64,000 nucleotides of DNA from Pseudisothecium myosuroides (Eukaryota > Streptophyta > Bryopsida > Hypnales > Lembophyllaceae). This document shows, in pieces, positions 34,592 through 46,318 of this stretch. Every line of letters starts with the position of its first letter. The first letter of the stretch is position 1. A program made the position numbers and the translations under genes. Location of the stretch: NCBI GenBank assembly GCA_951799445.1, contig OX637287.1:4960001-5024000 (forward strand), given 5' to 3'. The notes under the pieces are model-generated. The model was not told the DNA's origin, ran no database searches, and was given only the letters and a program-made list of their open reading frames with translations.

Positions 34592-37500
34592 AATGTTGTG
34601 GGGTTTGAATTCTGCGGGTGGGTGGGGTATATTTTGTGGCAGTAGGTTTATTGGAGTGTTTGGAATCTGGGAATTTGTGGCTGTTGTTGAGTTTGGAGCG
34701 ATTTTTTTTTTGAAATTGGGAAAATGGCGGGCTGCATTAGGAAGGGGTTCGTTGTTAGGATTGTGGTTGTGTCGAATATAAGGTCTGTTGGTGTCCGATT
34801 GTTGAGGGCTGTCAGTGAGAGAGCATTGGGACCCGTGGCTTGTGTGTGGGTGTGAGGGATTGTGCACATTTTGGTGACGCGAGTTTAGAAATTGTTGGCC
34901 GTAGGGGAAGTGGATCGTTGGACTGTAGGCAAGGTTGGGTGGAAAATCTTGTGTTTTTTATTTGCTTCCGTGAGGATTGTGATGGAGGTTTGTTACGACC
35001 TAATTTGTTGCGTTTCCTAGGACGCACGGTTTGATTTTGTCGTTGGGACACCGAGTTATACGATGTCTTTTCTGATTGGATGGCTTTACCAGCATGTTAG
35101 GGGCGTAAGCAACGTTTTATTTATTTCATTTCGTTTTATTTTGTGTAATAAGCTTGTAGGTTCGCAAACGGGGTTGGTTGACTTAGTGCTGTTTATACAT
35201 TTCAAGCAGCGAATGTAATGGCACAATCACTGAAAGGGATACCCGTTCACGGTGGGAAACCCTAGGTAGTGCCAAGAAAGTAGCAAGCGCGGAATTTCGA
35301 TCCCCCTCGAAGTGCCTGTAGAGTTTTATTAGTCTTTTTTGGAATTGTGTAGTTCTCGTCTGTTGTTCTTGAAAAAGAAACCACCGTGAAATCATGGCAA
35401 CTCACTTTCATATCGCATGGAGAGATTTTGGAGCAATCAGTGGAGTGCTTTAGGGATGCTTTTCTTGTGTTTCTAGAGCACTTGATTGCTGAGTACCTTG
35501 GATGTTGCTTCTGGACAGTAGAAAATACCCTCACCTCTTGATTTATCTTCTTGACATGGCCTCTAGAAGCATGGGTCCCTCTGTAGGAAAACCTGTGCAA
35601 CCCTTTTATTGGGATTGTACGCTGCTCCAGAAGTCCTACCACTACTAGGTTCACCGACCAGGTTTTATTTTGGATTACTTTCAGGAGATGGTAGAGAGAT
35701 GGCTCAGCGCAAATCTGGAACCTCGATCCTCAGTATTTAATGTTCTGTAGTGATCAACTCACTGAAGTCTCACGTGCTTATTTGCAGAACAAGCTTGGCA
35801 GGGGGCATCGGGACAAGGTCCAGCAGTTCATGACTATTGCTGGAGCGAAGTACTCTTTTGATACCACTCTTCATGCCTTGTTTTGGGTGTTTGTCTTAGA
35901 ACTTAAATTTAATTTCAAAATTGTGTTCATCATGGCGCTCTGGTCAGCTAGGAGTCTAATTGTGGATAAGGTGTTCCGTTCTGCAGTGAGAAAGCCGCCT
36001 TGACAGCCTTGAAGGCCAGCGATTGGAATTTGGAAGGGGCGTTTGAAATATTTTACAACCAGCCTCCTGCGAGACCACTGATTGACCCTCGACACCTGGA
36101 AGAGTTTTATCTGAGATATAAAGGTATAAAATGAAAAATACAAAGATTATCGTCACTCACAATTTGATTTTGAATTCGTGGTGGACTGCCAGATCAGTAA
36201 ATGTGGGGTATATTTCTCGTATCCAAAGAATCCTTCTTGCCTGGAATCTGATGACCTTTTTCTTTGATTTGATCAGACGCGTATTCGGATATGATTTTGG
36301 TCGATGGAGTTTCAGCATTCTGTGATGATTTACAGGTAAGGATTAGTTTTGAATTAGTGAAGTTCGTTTTTTTTATCTGCGTGACTACTTTACCATGCTC
36401 CTTAATAATATACGAACTGCGAATGTGGATTTGGGCGCCAAATACTGTTAAGTTTCAGTAAGTGGAACTACGTGATGACATGGTGCCCTCAAATTTTGCC
36501 GTCTGTGAGAGTGCTGTTCAATATATACCTGAAGTTGGGAATCTTTATCGCGGTAACAGTGTTCAATGCCTCTATTCTATACTCTATATTTATGATTCTC
36601 CTGATTATGTGCTGCTTGGCATGCAGGTAGACCCTGGAGATGTCGTTATGGTAAGCATCTTCTTGGGTCTGAGTGGTCAGTGAATGAGTTGTGAATCATC
36701 GGAACTTTCTTAGAATACTTGTACTGGTTGGTTTGGCCTCTTCATTGCCAAATTACTATTTTAGTGTTTTGGACCTCATGTATCAGTAACTTCTGCTGAC
36801 AGATATTCGACTGTGCCTCTTGATTATTTGCAGCTTGTTATCTCCTGGCATATGAAAGCAGCCACTATGTGTGAGTTCTCAAAACAGGAGTTCACTGGTG
36901 GTCTTCAATCTTTAGGGTGAGAGAAGTGGTCTCTATTGTCACCGTTGCTGCCCAACTAGAGATGTGATTTAGCAGTATATTTTGGTCTCGAATGTCGCTG
37001 TTTTTAGGCCCTGGTTCTCTGGGTCTTGAAGTAGAGATTTCGTCAGCTATTGCAGTCATCCTTAGAACATTTCGTCAAACACGTGGGGCATGCTCTTAGT
37101 ATTTTAATGAAGTCAAGGATTAATTGACAGGGTGGACTCACTCGACAAACTCAAGTCCCTCATTCCGTCCATGCGAGCCGAGCTGAAAGATGAACGTAAG
37201 AAAATTTGTCTTGAATCCATATCCAGGCTTGCGAAACGTGCTTGTTGACAGCACACCTCAATCAGCACACGTGAATTTTTTATGCAACTGATGAAAGGCA
37301 GTGAGCACATTTTTGAAGGACAAAGGATTTAGAGGTGTTAATTGTATGTTACTGCTGTGTGGCGGTAGGGAATTTACCCTCTGCTACTTGCTATTGTATA
37401 ATTCTGGTCTGGATGGACAATTTCTAGGAACTAGCAATTTTGGATTGAACTTCCTATATTTTCGTTTCTGCAGATAAATTCCGGGAGATTTACAACTTCG

Positions 37501-38310
37501 CCTTTAGTTGGGCCAAAGAAAAGGTCAGCATTTGTTCCTTGTCGTTGCTCATTTTGAAAAACTTGCTTTGCACTCTTTGTCTAACCTTGTTTGTTCAGTC
37601 TTTTCTTGCTTTCATTGCATGGGTACAACACTTGTTTCGGATCGTCTTCAGAACCCAAGTCATGACCTCGTCTTACCAAACAGGGGCAAAAATCACTGGC
37701 GCTGGATACTGCCTTAGGCATGTGGCGACTACTGTTTGCTGAGCGTTCATGGCCTCTCGTTGAGCCGTGGTGCCAGTTCCTGCAAGTACGACTTTTACAT
37801 AATTGTATTTGCAAATCTTTTGGTCACCTTTCTCATCTCTGTTTTTCGTTAGGCAGTTCCTCTCCCCTTCTAAGTGTAGGGTGTGGGTGGACAGGCTAAG
37901 CACAATAAAGCTATCTCAAAGGATACTTGGGCCCAACTCCTTGAGTTTTCCAGGGTAAGTTGACGTTACTGCTCTTACACTTGAGTGACATCCATTGCAG
38001 TAGGATAATCTGGTCAGCTTGATGTTGACGAATCAGACGAAAATTGATTGCCTTTTTGTTCCTCTGCATGATGACTGTATTATAGCGTTTGTGCACATCT
38101 TGAGAGAGAGAAACTAAACTTTTCGCGCAGAATCGACCCTTCAATAGTGTGATTTACAGAAAGTAACATTGCAAACTAACAGCTTGTTGGTCCTGTACGC
38201 AGACAATCGATCCTACGCTTTCAAACTATGATGCTGAAGGGGCCTGGCCTTACTTGATCGATGAGTTTGTAGAGTATTTACGGGAAACAGGGGTAGTACA
38301 TCCTCGTTGA
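34405..38310 (+). CDS. DCN1: DCN1-like cullin neddylation factor, 11 exons, 250 aa
   Basis: Exons are 34405-34407 (the ATG alone), 35788-35849, 35987-36123, 36277-36335, 36627-36650, 36834-36916, 37131-37195, 37474-37523, 37684-37785, 37895-37954 and 38203-38310. All introns are GT-AG and the joined frame has no stop. The N-terminus carries a UBA-like domain (about residues 8-45: [27 protein letters not shown]). The PONY/DCUN1 domain follows (about 60-245), with [11 protein letters not shown] from residue 68, [38 protein letters not shown] and [12 protein letters not shown] (230-241). DCN1 proteins act as scaffold E3s that help the E2 load NEDD8 onto cullins. Length and order match plant DCN1-like proteins of about 250 aa. 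Intron 1 (1.38 kb) directly follows the start codon. Nothing is missing. Confidence 0.93.
34551..34590 (+). repeat. (TG)20 microsatellite in intron 1 of the DCN1-like gene
   Basis: It is forty bases of uninterrupted TG, likely length-polymorphic. The cysteine-valine and threonine-histidine frames it creates are artefacts. Confidence 0.95.
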
Positions 38311-40251
38311 TTAAATAGGCTTGTTTGGCTGTGTTATTGGTTTCATTATGATGAGGATTTCTGCTTGGGGATCATGTATCCAAGTTTTCTATATCCATTG
38401 GATGGTCGATCAACTGCAATACATGTGCTGCAGGCAGATCTGTAGTGTTCATACTTTACAAGACTACCGTCCACACTGGAACGTTACACGATAGAATCCT
38501 AGAGTGGATCTTGACAATATCTTGGATATTTTTTCCAAGATGTAGGTATCAGGCAACTCTTTGTGTTTTCACTACTACAATGCTCTTACAGAGGCAAAAC
38601 CTAGTCAAGGCAATCGAGGCCACTATGTTTGTGTGTTTGTGGCCCCAACAGTCACAAGATGAATGGGAAAAGAACAGGAAGGTTTCTGGACCATGATGTG
38701 TGCCATTTCGTAGATTGCTTTAGACTTGAATGGGAATGAGCTGGTTCTCATGTCGTTCCCAATTCCTAGATCCCAATTTGTGAGGCATAGGTTATGTTTG
38801 TTCATTTATTGCCAAGTCCTTGAATAGTTGTTCTGACAGAAAGTGGTGTTTCTATAACAGCGCCTTCCTGGTGAAGCTGGTTCGTCGGGAAGTTGATGGT
38901 GCTGTTGGGCTGGTGTGGTCTGAGATGCAGATCCAGAAGAGGCATCAGCTCTTTCCATCAAATTTTTCGGTTTGCATTGTTATACAGAACTGATTTCGCC
39001 TTGGTGCTGTACACATGTTTGTTAATGGGAGGATGTCTTTTGAAACCTTGCAATGAGCAAATTGAAAGTAAAATGTAGTGCAGTGTAGTATCATTTAATA
39101 GGGCCAAGCTTCAATCAGTACCAATATTAGAAAAGCCGTTGTCTTTCTTCATGACTATGGGTGAGGGTTTGAAATGATTTGGCAAGGTAGAGCATACTAC
39201 TTAAAGCATTTTAACATATGTAGCAGTGTGATTTTTGGAAGATCGTTATATATCTGTTGAGATCAAATTTTATCACTGTGTGTATTTGCTTACGCAATTT
39301 CGAAGTGGGAGGTTGTAGATCACTATGATTGACGGTACACAACCTCATAGGCAGTTGCAGTTCCTTAAGTAGTCCAAGGATTGGAATTTGCAGAGGTAGA
39401 CATAAGCAACAGGAAGAATGCACCCAAGTTGGGGATTGTGTTTCTTCAGTGACTATTGGTGTTTCAAGTTCTGCAGTTGGAGAGGCGGTGCAATGATGCT
39501 TACTATGGCAGATGGCATCCTTGGGCCAGACATGGGAGTTGTGCTGCAGTAGTACTTTTCTCAATGGCAAGCAATCCAAGCAGGGCCTGCCGAGGGTAAA
39601 TGATGGTGGTGCCATAAGTTATGCGCTGTCCAGACTCCAGACCTTGGTGCACTGACAGTAATTATTTCAGTACAACGGCAACTGAGTGTGTGATCACCTT
39701 GACTTGGGCCCACTCTTATTATTATTGATAGAAATGGAATTCTGTGCTTTCATCATCAAATTCTTGTCCTGGATCTCTTCTTGCCGCATGGCTGCATGGC
39801 TGGATTGGCAGGCCTGTTTCTTTTCATTTTGGGGACTGTGCTATGAAGGTGATGAGCAATATTTTGGTGAAGCAATACATTTCTACATTCATCCATTTAA
39901 ATTTTTTATTTATATATTTATATAGCTTTACTGTTATATTTGTGCACTTTTCATCAAAAATTGGTTATTTCATGTATTTTTTTGTAAAGATGAAAAAATG
40001 GAAATAAAAGGACGCTTGCCAATGTAGTTTTCACATTTTAATCGATCTAGGCTATCTGTACATGAGTGCAAGATTTCAACTCTGTCAATGATGTAACAGC
40101 TATCAGATTTTCCGTGTGTGAAATGAATGTATGGAAAGGATGACACTTATGGGACTGTCTACCTACCAAAAGATATTTGATAATGTTTTGTAGCATTAGG
40201 AAGGATGGCACTTATGGGACCATGTACCTAACACAATGCATTTGGTGATCT
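38311..40251 (+). other. 3' UTR and downstream flank of the DCN1-like gene
   Basis: No coding exon is recognised. A 134-codon minus frame (39211-39615) has no known motif. A stretch near 39258-39320 (GAGATCAAATTTTATCACT, GTGGGAGGT) is a diverged copy of 44690-44760 inside intron 1 of the TBL gene. Confidence 0.4.
39240..39330 (+). repeat. Dispersed repeat shared with TBL intron 1
   Basis: It aligns in the same orientation with about 44665-44755: AGATCAAATTTTATCACT, then CGCAATTTCGAAGTGGGAGG. The ends are not defined. Confidence 0.5.
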
Positions 40252-40377
40252 TTAACCCTTAGAGGACGTGCCTCTCCATGGTCACCAAAATGCTTGGATT
40301 ATTGGATCAATAGATGTATTCTTTGTTTCTATAGTGAACAATCAAGTCCTCCATTTTTCGGCCTCAATGTCCTTTAA
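40252..40377 (+). mobile_element. TTAA-bounded MITE, family F copy 1
   Basis: It starts TTAACCCTTAGAGGACGTGC and ends GCCTCAATGTCCTTTAA. The interior (ATGGTCACC, ATTATTGGA, CTTTGTTTCTA) matches, inverted, the element at 41015-41156. A right-half fragment of the same family is at 40726-40772. Confidence 0.6.
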
Positions 40378-40495
40378 CCCTTAATCCCATAAAGTGACCG
40401 TAATAATTGGCCTAGAGCTCTAAGGAAACGGACACGTCTTTTGATTGTACTGTTGAAATCTTTCAAAATTGAAAGGTCACATTCTGGATTGTGGG
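40374..40495 (+). mobile_element. Possible further TTAA-type element
   Basis: It starts TTAACCCTTAATCCC, sharing its TTAA with the end of the preceding element. The right edge is uncertain because the following family E copy has lost its left end. No relative was found elsewhere in the window. Confidence 0.35.
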
Positions 40496-40726
40496 GCGCT
40501 CCGGATTAAAGGACAAATGGATGACCTGGAAATCATCCCTTTCATTACTGTGTGAATCATAGGCTTAAGAAATGGCAAAAGCACTCATTGGAAGTCAAAC
40601 TATTATAGAAGTGCTCCCCTTTTCACAACAAAATTCCGAAGATGAATAGCTGCACTTTTGTCCTACTAGAAGGATTCTCTGTCATCCATTGGATGCCAAA
40701 CGTCCATATCGACGTTTAAGGGTTAA
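40496..40726 (+). mobile_element. TTAA-bounded MITE, family E copy 3
   Basis: The left edge is eroded (CCGGATTAAAGGACAAATGG aligns with CCCTTAAAGGACAAAGGGG of copy 1). The right end CGACGTTTAAGGGTTAA is intact. The interior matches the 28348-28577 element. Confidence 0.7.
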
Positions 40727-40768
40727 ACATTACCAATCAAGTCATCCACTTTTCAACCTCAACATCCT

Positions 40769-41018
40769 TTAAGGGTAGTCCTAGAAGGTGGGTGTGGTCA
40801 CCGTGGAAATCAACATTTTTGGTATTGTATGAATCATTTTCTTAAAAAAAACAAGAACATTCATTGGAGGTCAAACTACTGTTGGCAAGATCCCCGCTTT
40901 TCACACAAAATTCCAAGGATGAACATCTTGCACTTTTGTCTTATATTGAAGCATTACATAGAAAAATGATTTATCATCCATTCTACACTTTGTGTCCACA
41001 ACATCTTTTTCGGGTTGA
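40769..41018 (+). mobile_element. TTAA-bounded MITE, family E copy 4 (diverged)
   Basis: It runs from TTAAGGGTAGTCCTAG to TTTTTCGGGTTGA. Landmarks are ATTCATTGGAGGTCAAAC and CTTTTCACACAAAATTCC. The last four bases TTGA correspond to TTAA and are shared with the next element. Confidence 0.6.
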
Positions 41019-41156
41019 CCCTATAAGGATGCTTCAAACCTAAAAGATTTGATAGATGACTTCAATGTAGAAACAAAGAGTGCATGTAATTGTCCAATAA
41101 TTAGAGTATGTTGGTGATTACCGTGGTCATGGGGGTCCACGTCCTTCGATGGTTAA
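41015..41156 (-). mobile_element. TTAA-bounded MITE, family F copy 2 (inverted)
   Basis: It starts TTGACCCTATAAGGATGC and ends CGTCCTTCGATGGTTAA. Its reverse complement aligns with 40252-40377 and, more distantly, with 1728-1875. Confidence 0.6.
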
Positions 41157-41184
41157 CTTGATTGAATTAAAATACAAAGAATTT

Positions 41185-41904
41185 TTAACCCTGGAATGCC
41201 GCCGGCGCCATTCAATGGCGTTTGGATGACAATCTAGGGAGCAAAGCTACTATTCAAAGCATTTTTTTCATCCCCCTTTTCCGTGTTGACCTTTCATGGT
41301 GGGTTGCGAAGAGTATCCAATTGAGTTTGTAGTCTTTTTAGTGTTTATTTTAATATAAATGAGAAGTTGTTAAAAAAACGGATCACGAATATGCTATTTT
41401 AGTGAATTTTGGGAAGTTGTGGCTCCTTGCTCTAAATCTGAAATTTCTCCACAAAAATGATATTTTCTGAATTTGAGATACTCTAGTCTCTACTCCAATT
41501 TGAATTTTGAAAAAATTCCTAATATTGAATATTTTATTGCAATTTGAACTTTGGATGCATTTTCAATGTCTATTATTTTCTAATTATAGAATGACATATA
41601 AATTGAGTTTACACCATGATGTTTGTCATTGTAATATACACACATGGTGAAAATTTCAGATTTTTTGAAATAATTTTCTATTTTATTTTATTTTTCTTTA
41701 CTTTTTTTTCAAAAATTCTCAAAAAAGTCAATTTTCCACAAAAAAATCTAAACTTTTTGTGAAGTAAAGAAGACATGTAATTTCATCTTCGGAAAATAAA
41801 TATAAAATTTTTCATACACATCTAGTTGCAAAATTGCAGCAAACTGAGTGTTGGGTAGTGAGGCTTGGAATCAAGTGATTATAGGCCCGTCATTTAAGGG
41901 TTAA
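41185..41904 (+). mobile_element. TTAA-bounded element, family D copy 2 (720 bp)
   Basis: It starts TTAACCCTGGAATGCCGCC and ends CGTCATTTAAGGGTTAA. It is homologous over its full length to 27617-28351, for example GATGACAATC, TTTCCGTGTTGA, GAAGAGTATCCAATTGAG and ACACACATGGTGAAA. There is no ORF. Confidence 0.77.
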
Positions 41905-42054
41905 GGTCCCTTCCAAAAATTGTTCTCCCACCACCCTTAGGAGATTAAAATATATAGTTCAAAAATTCAAACTCACTTTTTTCCCTCCCTTTAACTTTTA
42001 TTTTCATGTATGTAAATATGAAACTATTAGAAATATGTTCTAGTGATATGACCC

Positions 42055-42617
42055 TTAGCCCTGGAAGGACAAAGCTTATGACCATGCAATCTTCTTCAAT
42101 ATCCTTTCCTTTGATTGCTTTATATGGCACCTAATGTTGAATAATATTTATTTTATTTTATTTTTTAGATATGAAATCACAAGTGGCCTCTACAACTCAA
42201 TTTTTTTTCACATTTATTGGTGATGATTTCAAGTTATCATAGTTTTTTTGAAGAAAAAGTGAAGAAAATTCATATCTAAATTCACAATTAGCCCAAAAAA
42301 TTTGAAAATTTCTTCATATGTGTAAATTGTAGTGAAGAAAGTTACATTGGAAACAAAATTTTCATGTAGTTCTACAAGTAGAAAATTGATAGACCATGGT
42401 AATAGGTCCAATATTCAAATTCCAATAAGTTTTTCAATTTTACGGGAATTTTGCAAGTTTCAAATTGGAGTACAAACTAGACTCAATACACTTCATTTCA
42501 TTAGTGATTAAGTCAGAATGTTATGGCATATAAGTATAAGTTGAAGAGGAGTTTCAAAATGTATTACAAAATTTTAAAAGTAAATTCACTATCTTTAGGT
42601 TAAGCACTTAGGAGTTA
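42055..42617 (+). mobile_element. TTAA-type element, family B (about 560 bp)
   Basis: It starts TTAGCCCTGGAAGGACAAAG and ends CACTTAGGAGTTAA. The interior shares text with 1250-1500 (AGACCATGG..ATAGG..C, GACT.AAT.CACTTCATTT). The ends are diverged. Confidence 0.45.
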
Positions 42618-44099
42618 AAAAGGAAAATAGGAGTAAAATTAGTACAGAGCCTTGATGAATAGAGGAGTTAACCAAGATAAGCAATCTACTTACACATATA
42701 CTAGCTACAACAACAACATTATAGTCACTTAAGTCATATACAAGCACATGAAGTTAACAACGTTGAAGTTTAATCACAACATTTTGATTGATCAAAAGAC
42801 TCTTGTCTTGTATCTAGATTTTCTTCGTAAATGTTGGATGAAATAATTGGATGATATTTCCCTGGTATGAAAACGTGACGGATTTTGTGACAGGGGTTTG
42901 AAACTGCGTACTGTACTAAATAATCCTGATATCTCATTCATCCGAAGCAAAACATCATCCATCATGACATGGATGATAAACTCATGTTGCGGCCAGTGTA
43001 AGCAGACCAGTCTTTCCCTCCTCTTCTGCTCTCCAGCTCAGAGAATCCGAGATCCAGATTGTTAGTGCGCATTCCCGGCGCACAATCTCCCCGTTGTTTT
43101 CTAGATCTAGACTAGATCCTTTATTCTTGTCCTGCCCACAACGCCAGATTCTCCCTGAGAAAAATTCGAGTTTCTCTATCCATTTTGCAGCTGAAATGGT
43201 GAAACAATGAGTGAGGTCGCTGTAATTTCTTAGTTCTCATGCCGCGTTCTGCGATCGCGGAAGCCTTAGATTAAGATTTTGTTGCGTTTGGGAAGTCCTT
43301 GAGGTGCTTTGTAATTTTCTCTGCGGTTTTCGACTGGTTTAGTAATCGAGGAAAGGATCATATTGGCTGTTTGGGTACGAGGGGAGATTAGGGTTTGAGA
43401 GCTCTGCACGTTTTGTACTGTAGTATTTCAATGTAGCTTTGCGATCACTATGACGGGCGCGTCGTTTGGATTCACGTGCATCGATTTGCGAGAGGAGTGG
43501 ACGAGGTCGAGTTTTAAGGTAAGTTCCCTGAAATAAGGATCTGACCTGTGAGAATTAGTTTTGATTCTTTTGGCCAAAGCAAGTGGAACAAAACGCAAGT
43601 CTTTTCGTGATTTTTGGAGTTGTATATAATTTCTTCTGAATTTTCGAAGTTACTATGGTGTTTTTTGCAAAACTTATGAACTATTCTAGGTTCTTCTGAT
43701 TCTTTAAAACCTTGCATGATATGGTTAAAACCAAGGCGCTTTCCACGCATAGAGTCTTAGCATTTGGCAGTTGTCATTGGTTCAAGATTGATACTTGAAA
43801 GGCATTGAGTGGAATTTTAGATCTATGGTTTAAGGAGGCAGTTGGAATTAGGGCATCTACCTTAAAATTGAAGGTTGGATTCCAGAAATGTTTCTTGTAT
43901 GCTGCTTCGTTGAAATCTTCAAGGAATTGATGAATTCCTGTCCTAGTCGATTAATCTGTTCCTTGTGTAGATGCGGTTGTTTCTTGCGCTTTGAGGGGGA
44001 TTGGCGGTCATCATTCATTTATTTCGACGCTCTTGATGACAAGAATGCCTATCCGAATTGTGGTTTTCTACCGAATCGGAAGAAGTTCAAACTTCTCGA
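42618..44099 (+). promoter_or_regulatory. Promoter and 5' leader of the TBL gene, with a probable UTR intron
   Basis: Composition becomes GC-balanced from about 42840. A good donor (TTTAAG|GTAAGT, GT at 43519) and an acceptor (CCTTGTGTAG, ending 43970) would remove a 5' UTR intron of about 450 bp. The ATG at 44100 is the first in the conserved frame; upstream ATGs near 44037-44045 are in other frames. Confidence 0.45.
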
Positions 44100-46318
44100 A
44101 TGGGTCGAATTGCTGTTGCTCGAAGTCCCAGATGGCAGACCCCGGAAGCGAAGCTGCAGCGTCTGATGAGTATAGCCTCTCGTCCCAAAAGCACGTTTCT
44201 CATCTTCCTGACAGTGTTGGTCATTCTATCCCTGCTCATCTTGGACTCCACCTTCCCTTCGCATGGACTTGGACGCTTAGGGTCCACGAATGGGCTCCCC
44301 ATGCTGCCTCCCGGATGTGACCTATTCACTGGAAGCTGGGTGTACGATGAAACGTATCCCTTGTATACGAATTGCTCGTTTGCTGAGCAAGGATTCCGAT
44401 GTGCTGAGAATGGAAGGGCCGATCTACAGTACCGGAACTGGCGGTGGCAGCCCCGTGATTGTAACATGCCGAGGTATTCGCCTTTGTACTTTGTTACGCT
44501 CCATTAGAATAAGCATGTAGCTAATTTCGGTGTTAAATTATCGATTCTAGAGAGCAGCCAGTAATAATAAGGTATTGGATTCTATTTGCGTCACATATAG
44601 CATTTTAACCTATATGTAGGAATGTGTTTTCTTGGAGATGTATAGAGCTGTGGAAAGATCACTATCGGTACGTGAGCGTGAGATCAAATTTTTATCACTC
44701 AATGTGAATTTCTTATGCAATTTCAAGGTGGGAGGTATAAATGGCTAGCCAACCCCATGTCCATTCAGAGATCAGTGACTATAGACATTTAACAAAGTCA
44801 AGCTTACACCACTTGCTAATTGAAGGCAAACCGCGTGTATGAATAGATGAGTTCTTGTTAGTAACTCTGGTCAGTATTAGAGACGGGATCAGGTCCGTAA
44901 CGGGTTTAGTATCCTCTGCCTTGTTAATATTTCGTTAACCCTGGTGCGAGTCTACAGGTTTGGTAAAACGTTGAATGCGCTCCATTAGCCTCCTTTGCTC
45001 TTGAAAGTTAAGCTCTCTACGAAGAAGACTTACGAAGGAGTTCGGTTTCGGTTGTGTATCAGGTTCAATGCTCGCGACATGCTCAGGATGTTGAAGAATA
45101 AGCGGGTTGCATTCATTGGAGATTCAATGGGCAGGACTCAGTGGGAGTCTCTTGTATGTCTTCTAATGGCCGGAGTCCGGGATAAAGCTCCGGTGAAGGA
45201 AATCAAGGGGAGGGTAATCACGAAAATAGCTCCTTATCTAGCAGTGGTGTTCCCTGGCTTCAACGTGACGGTGGAATATTACAGGTCGCCTTGGCTTGTC
45301 CGCATGGGTCGACCTCCCAGACATTCACCGAAACGAGTACTGGCAACTCTGAAACTCGACAAGCTGGAGTCCGTCAGTAGACAGTGGCAGGGGGCCGATG
45401 TGCTTGTCTTCAATACGGGCCATTGGTGGACTACTACAAAAACTTACCGCTCGTAGGTTTCTACCCCGGGCTTTTCCTGTCAACTTATTTGCGTTAGTGT
45501 TTAATTTGATATTATTGGAGATGCCGGCGTTTCCTGATTCTGAACAGACGAGAGGCTTGATCTTGCAAACGTCAATTTCAGGGGCCCACATTGGTCCTCA
45601 CGTCTTTTTAGCAGTTCTGAATAGGTTATGTTGGAACTTTTTTTGGCCCAATTTTGTTTAGTTTTTGACTAACACGTGCAATGTTCTTCACTGGTTTTGG
45701 TGATATAAATTTGACCCCATTTGGTTATGTTTTTACAAGATGATCAATGAAGTTCGTCGTTTTTTATATCCATGAATCCTTGGTTCTTTGAGGGTTAATC
45801 CTTTCCTCAATTTTACGTAACTGAATAAGAAACTAAGCGAAATGGATGTTGGCAGGGGTTGCTACTTCCAGGTGGGGTCTAGCATTCGTCTTGGCATGAC
45901 GATGGAAGAAGCCTACAGAATCGCCGTTGCAACGTGGGCTGCCTGGGTGAACGAGCAACTCAATCCTGATGTTGCCCACGTCTTTTTCCGCAGCTTTGAA
46001 CCAAGTCACTGGTACAGGAAGTCTTGCCTGAACAGCACATTCCCTATCACGGATGAAAGTCATCTTCAGCCCCTCGGGGAGTACATGCAATCTGGCGTGC
46101 TGGACGATGTATGGGACTCGTTGCATGTGCGAGCGACCTTGCTCAATATCACAAAGCTGTCGTCCTTTCGACCTGATGGCCACATCTTTAATTACAGTCG
46201 TGCAGGTCCTCGCCTGGACTGCGCTCATTGGTGCCTTCCTGGCGTTCCTGATATATGGAACGAGCAGTTGTATTCTTCGTTACTGCTCAGAGCATCAGAA
46301 CGAGCTAATGTCAAGTAA
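44100..46318 (+). CDS. TBL: Trichome birefringence-like (TBL) O-acetyltransferase, 3 exons, 408 aa
   Basis: Exons are 44100-44473, 45063-45452 and 45856-46318, GT-AG, in phase. Residues about 31-50 (FLIFLTVLVILSLLIL) form a signal anchor, so this is a type II membrane protein, expected in the Golgi. The plant TBL N-terminal domain follows (CDLFTGSWVYDETYPLY, 73-89; YRNWRWQPRDC, 111-121). The PC-esterase domain then carries GDS at 144-146 (AFIGDSMGRTQWESL), NTGHWW, and the catalytic DxxH as DCAH at 376-379 before HWCLPGVPDIWNE. TBL proteins O-acetylate wall polysaccharides such as xylan, mannan or pectin; which substrate applies here cannot be told. The catalytic Ser, Asp and His are present and nothing is truncated. 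Length is at the short end for the family. Confidence 0.92.

Noticed and set aside
34390..34870. Thr-His and Cys-Val repeat frames in intron 1 of the DCN1-like gene.
   Set aside because: They come from the (TG)20 microsatellite.
39211..39615. 134-codon minus-strand frame downstream of the DCN1-like gene.
   Set aside because: No domain recognised and no splice or start context; probably chance in a GC-balanced flank.
44087..46228. Minus-strand frames of 126 and 131 codons over the TBL gene.
   Set aside because: They are antisense shadows of exons with clear TBL motifs.
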